A DNA stretch of 37,945 bases, from contig JADKKR010000015.1 in NCBI GenBank assembly GCA_016720395.1, forward strand, positions 1-37,945, read 5' to 3'. Positions 36,028 through 37,945 of the stretch are shown here, one piece after another. Position 1 is the first letter of the stretch, and the number at the start of each line of letters is the position of its first letter. The notes below the pieces were generated by a model, which was given only the letters and a program-made list of their open reading frames with translations, was not told the origin of the DNA and made no database searches. The DNA is from Geobacteraceae bacterium (lineage in GTDB: Bacteria; Desulfobacterota; Desulfuromonadia; Geobacterales; Pseudopelobacteraceae). The translations under genes were made by a program, and so were the position numbers.

Positions 36028-37525
36028 ATGCTGAATACGCGCGTGGATGCAGGTGCTGCTGCACCCGACCTCACTGCCGGGACCCGGTGGAATAGGGACA
36101 CTGGGGGCGACGCCCGGCGCTTCATTGATCTGCTGTGCGAGATGGGGATGTCCTACTGGCAGATGCTTCCGCTGACCCCTCCGGCCTGTGGCAATTCACC
36201 CTATTCCGCCTTTACCCTGGGTGGCAATCCGCTGCTGATCGATCTGGAACAGATTGCCGGTGAGGGATCTTCCTCCAGGCTACTGCGACGCCAATCGTTA
36301 TCCTGATGACCGTGTTGATTTCGCCCATGTCATCGGCCCGAAAAATGGAACTGTCCTATCAGGCAGCCTCAACCTTTCTGTCGGTGACCATCCCGAACGC
36401 AAGAATTCCGGCACTATTGCATTTAACCCCTGGCTGCACGAGTATGCCGTTTTCATGGCCCTGAAACGCCACTACCACGGAGAGGCTGGATTCTCTGGCC
36501 GGAGGAGGCTTCGTTCATTATGCCGGGAAACGGCCCGAGTATGCTGCGGTACAATTCCAGCCTGAAATCAGCGTCCAGAAATATCTGCAGTGGCGTTTTC
36601 GCGGCGATGGAGAACTCTGCGAGACTACTTTAACGGACGTGGAATCGCTGTGATCGGAAGATATACCCATCTTTGTCGCAGCAAGTTCTGCCGATGTCTG
36701 GAGTCACCGTGACCTGTTCCTCCCTGGATGTTGAGGGTAAACCCGCAGGTGGTTGCCGGTGTTCCTCCCGACTATTTCAGCGCCACCGGACAGTTGTGAA
36801 CGCAACTCTATGACTGGGATGTCATGGAACAAGACGGCTATCAGTGGTGGATCGATCGTTTCAGGACGATCTTTTGCAGACTCTTCGACATTGTCCGTGT
36901 AGATCCTTTCGCGGTTTCGAAGCGGTGACGTGGCATATACCGTCAGATGAAACAACAGCCGAAAAGAGAAACTGGATCAAAGTTCCGGGAGAACAGCTTT
37001 TCGACACCCTGATTGCCGCCTTGGGAAAACTGCCCATCATCGCCGAAGATCTGGGCGTCATCACGCCCGAGAACACAACAACATTGCGGGATCGCTACAA
37101 CTTCCCCGGCATGAAGATCCTGCAGTTTGCCTTTGAGAAAGAACCGATCAATCTGCCTCCATACCCAAAAGCAGGGTCGTCTATACCGGAACGCACGACA
37201 ATGACACGACCAAAAGGCTGGTATGATTCGATAACAGATGCCCGAACGTCATGAGAAATGTGTGAATATCTTGGCTGCACCAGGTGGACGGCGTCGGCGA
37301 CCTGATCCGCGGCCTCTCATGTCAGTTGCCGATACGGTGGTCATACCGCTTCAGGACATTTTAAAGCTGGGAAGCGAGGCGCGCATGAACATCCCCGGCG
37401 CTCCTTTCGGCAACTGGGAGTAGCGTTTTTCATGGGAGCATGCTTCCCTGGGACCTGGCTGTTTTGGTTCGAAGACGGGTGGAACGTTACGACACCACAG
37501 GGAGAAAAAACATATGCACCAATGA
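36028..37525 (+). pseudogene. malQ: 4-alpha-glucanotransferase (MalQ, GH77), heavily frameshifted
   Basis: Disproportionating enzyme that moves maltosyl units between maltodextrins. No single frame is intact, but GH77 text is recovered in order across frames: VLLHPTSLPGPGG (out of frame near 36050), DARRFIDLL and MSYWQMLPLTPPACGNSPYS, NPLLIDLEQIAGEG, DDRVDFAHVI, NPWLHEYAVFMALKRHY, KYLQWRF, the nucleophile region DIVRVD followed by FRGFEAV with a one-base break (about 36887-36925), KLPIIAEDLGVITPE (catalytic Glu), TGTHDNDTT near 37188, and NIPGAPFGNWE near the end. The span of about 1500 bases equals a normal MalQ. The 3' boundary is approximate. It is neighbour to treS, as expected in a maltose/trehalose locus. 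Confidence 0.82.
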
Positions 37526-37945
37526 TCATTCTATCCTGGATGACAATCCGCACTGGTATAAGGACGCCATAATCCTATCGGGTCCACATCAAGGCCTTTT
37601 TCAGACTCAAGGCCCGGACAGGTCGGCGATTTCCAAGGCAGCAGCAAGCTAGACTACCTGCAGCAACTCCGGTGTCACGGCAACCAATATACACTCTGCC
37701 TTCTCCACAGCGGGATGACGGCTATGATATGGCCAAACTGCTATAACGTCAACCCATCTACTTTTTGCGAGTTCAAGCGGTTTTGCGCGCCGCCCATGGT
37801 CGCGGTATCCGGGTGATTACCGGGCGGGTGCTTAACCATACCTCCGACTGGCACCCTGGTTTCAGCGTGCCCGTCTGGCGAAGCCGGGCTCCGTGTACCG
37901 GGATTACTATATACTGGAGCGGCACGATCGAAGTACCGCGAAGCG
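37514..37945 (+). pseudogene. treS: Trehalose synthase (TreS, GH13), 5' part, frameshifted and cut by the window end
   Basis: TreS interconverts maltose and trehalose. GGGAG at 37499-37503 precedes ATG 37514; removing one C at 37519-37520 links it to NDHSILDDNPHWYKDAII, the typical TreS opening. Further TreS/GH13 text appears in shifting frames: KLDYLQQL near 37648, LPSPQRDDGYDM-like text near 37700 (family: YPSPLRDDGYDIA), YNVNPSTF, AAHGRGIRVIT (37791-37820), NHTSDWHP (37838-37858) and RLAKPGSVYRDYYI (about 37873-37914). At least five small indels occur in 430 bases. The rest of the gene, including catalytic residues, lies beyond the window. Confidence 0.75.

Overview
The window is a GC-rich bacterial chromosome segment, most likely from the Desulfuromonadota (Geobacter/Pelobacter-like). 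The best taxonomic clue is a small secreted triheme c7 cytochrome of the PpcA type (16512-16784, minus strand). It is supported by TamA/TamB outer-membrane assembly genes, a Pal lipoprotein and a TreYZ/GH57/MalQ/TreS glucan cluster. The assignment is inference; no rRNA, tRNA or CRISPR was seen.

Layout. (1) 1-10261, plus strand, closely spaced: a P-type cation ATPase (5' end outside the window), a voltage-gated K+ channel, an SLC13-type carrier with RCK_C domains, an MscS channel, a CBS/DUF294 signalling protein, a DUF389 membrane protein (one frameshift), a PfkB sugar kinase and a divergent DapB-like protein. (2) 10346-16429, plus strand: a frameshifted LapA-like gene, then a complete seven-gene Mrp (Mnh/Sha) Na+/H+ antiporter operon mrpABCDEFG. 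(3) 16512-20616, minus strand: a four-gene operon pal, clc, TPR protein, c7 cytochrome. It is divergent from a plus-strand MarR regulator at 20755. The two share an intergenic region with a good promoter on each strand and a palindrome covering both -10 boxes. This block looks more AT-rich than its surroundings. (4) 21304-22413: a second MscS-family channel. (5) 22697-30028: treZ, a GH57/DUF3536 glucan hydrolase and treY, closed by a terminator. (6) 30182-35971: tamA and tamB. (7) 36028-37945: malQ and the 5' part of treS.

How the genes fit together. Most of the window concerns ion balance and osmotic adaptation: cation ATPase, K+ channel, two MscS valves, a Mrp Na+/H+ antiporter, a ClC chloride protein and a route from alpha-glucan to trehalose. 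TreY converts the reducing end of a maltodextrin and TreZ releases trehalose; TreS interconverts maltose and trehalose; MalQ and probably the GH57 enzyme remodel the glucan.

Sequence quality. Reading frames break in clusters: one site in the DUF389 gene, four in the LapA-like gene, one in tamA, then many from about 33.8 kb to the end (tamB, malQ, treS). Most sites I could resolve are one-base gains or losses in short homopolymers, and conserved protein text continues in the next frame. I read this mainly as poor sequence, worst at the right end, rather than a block of decayed genes, but raw reads are needed to decide.
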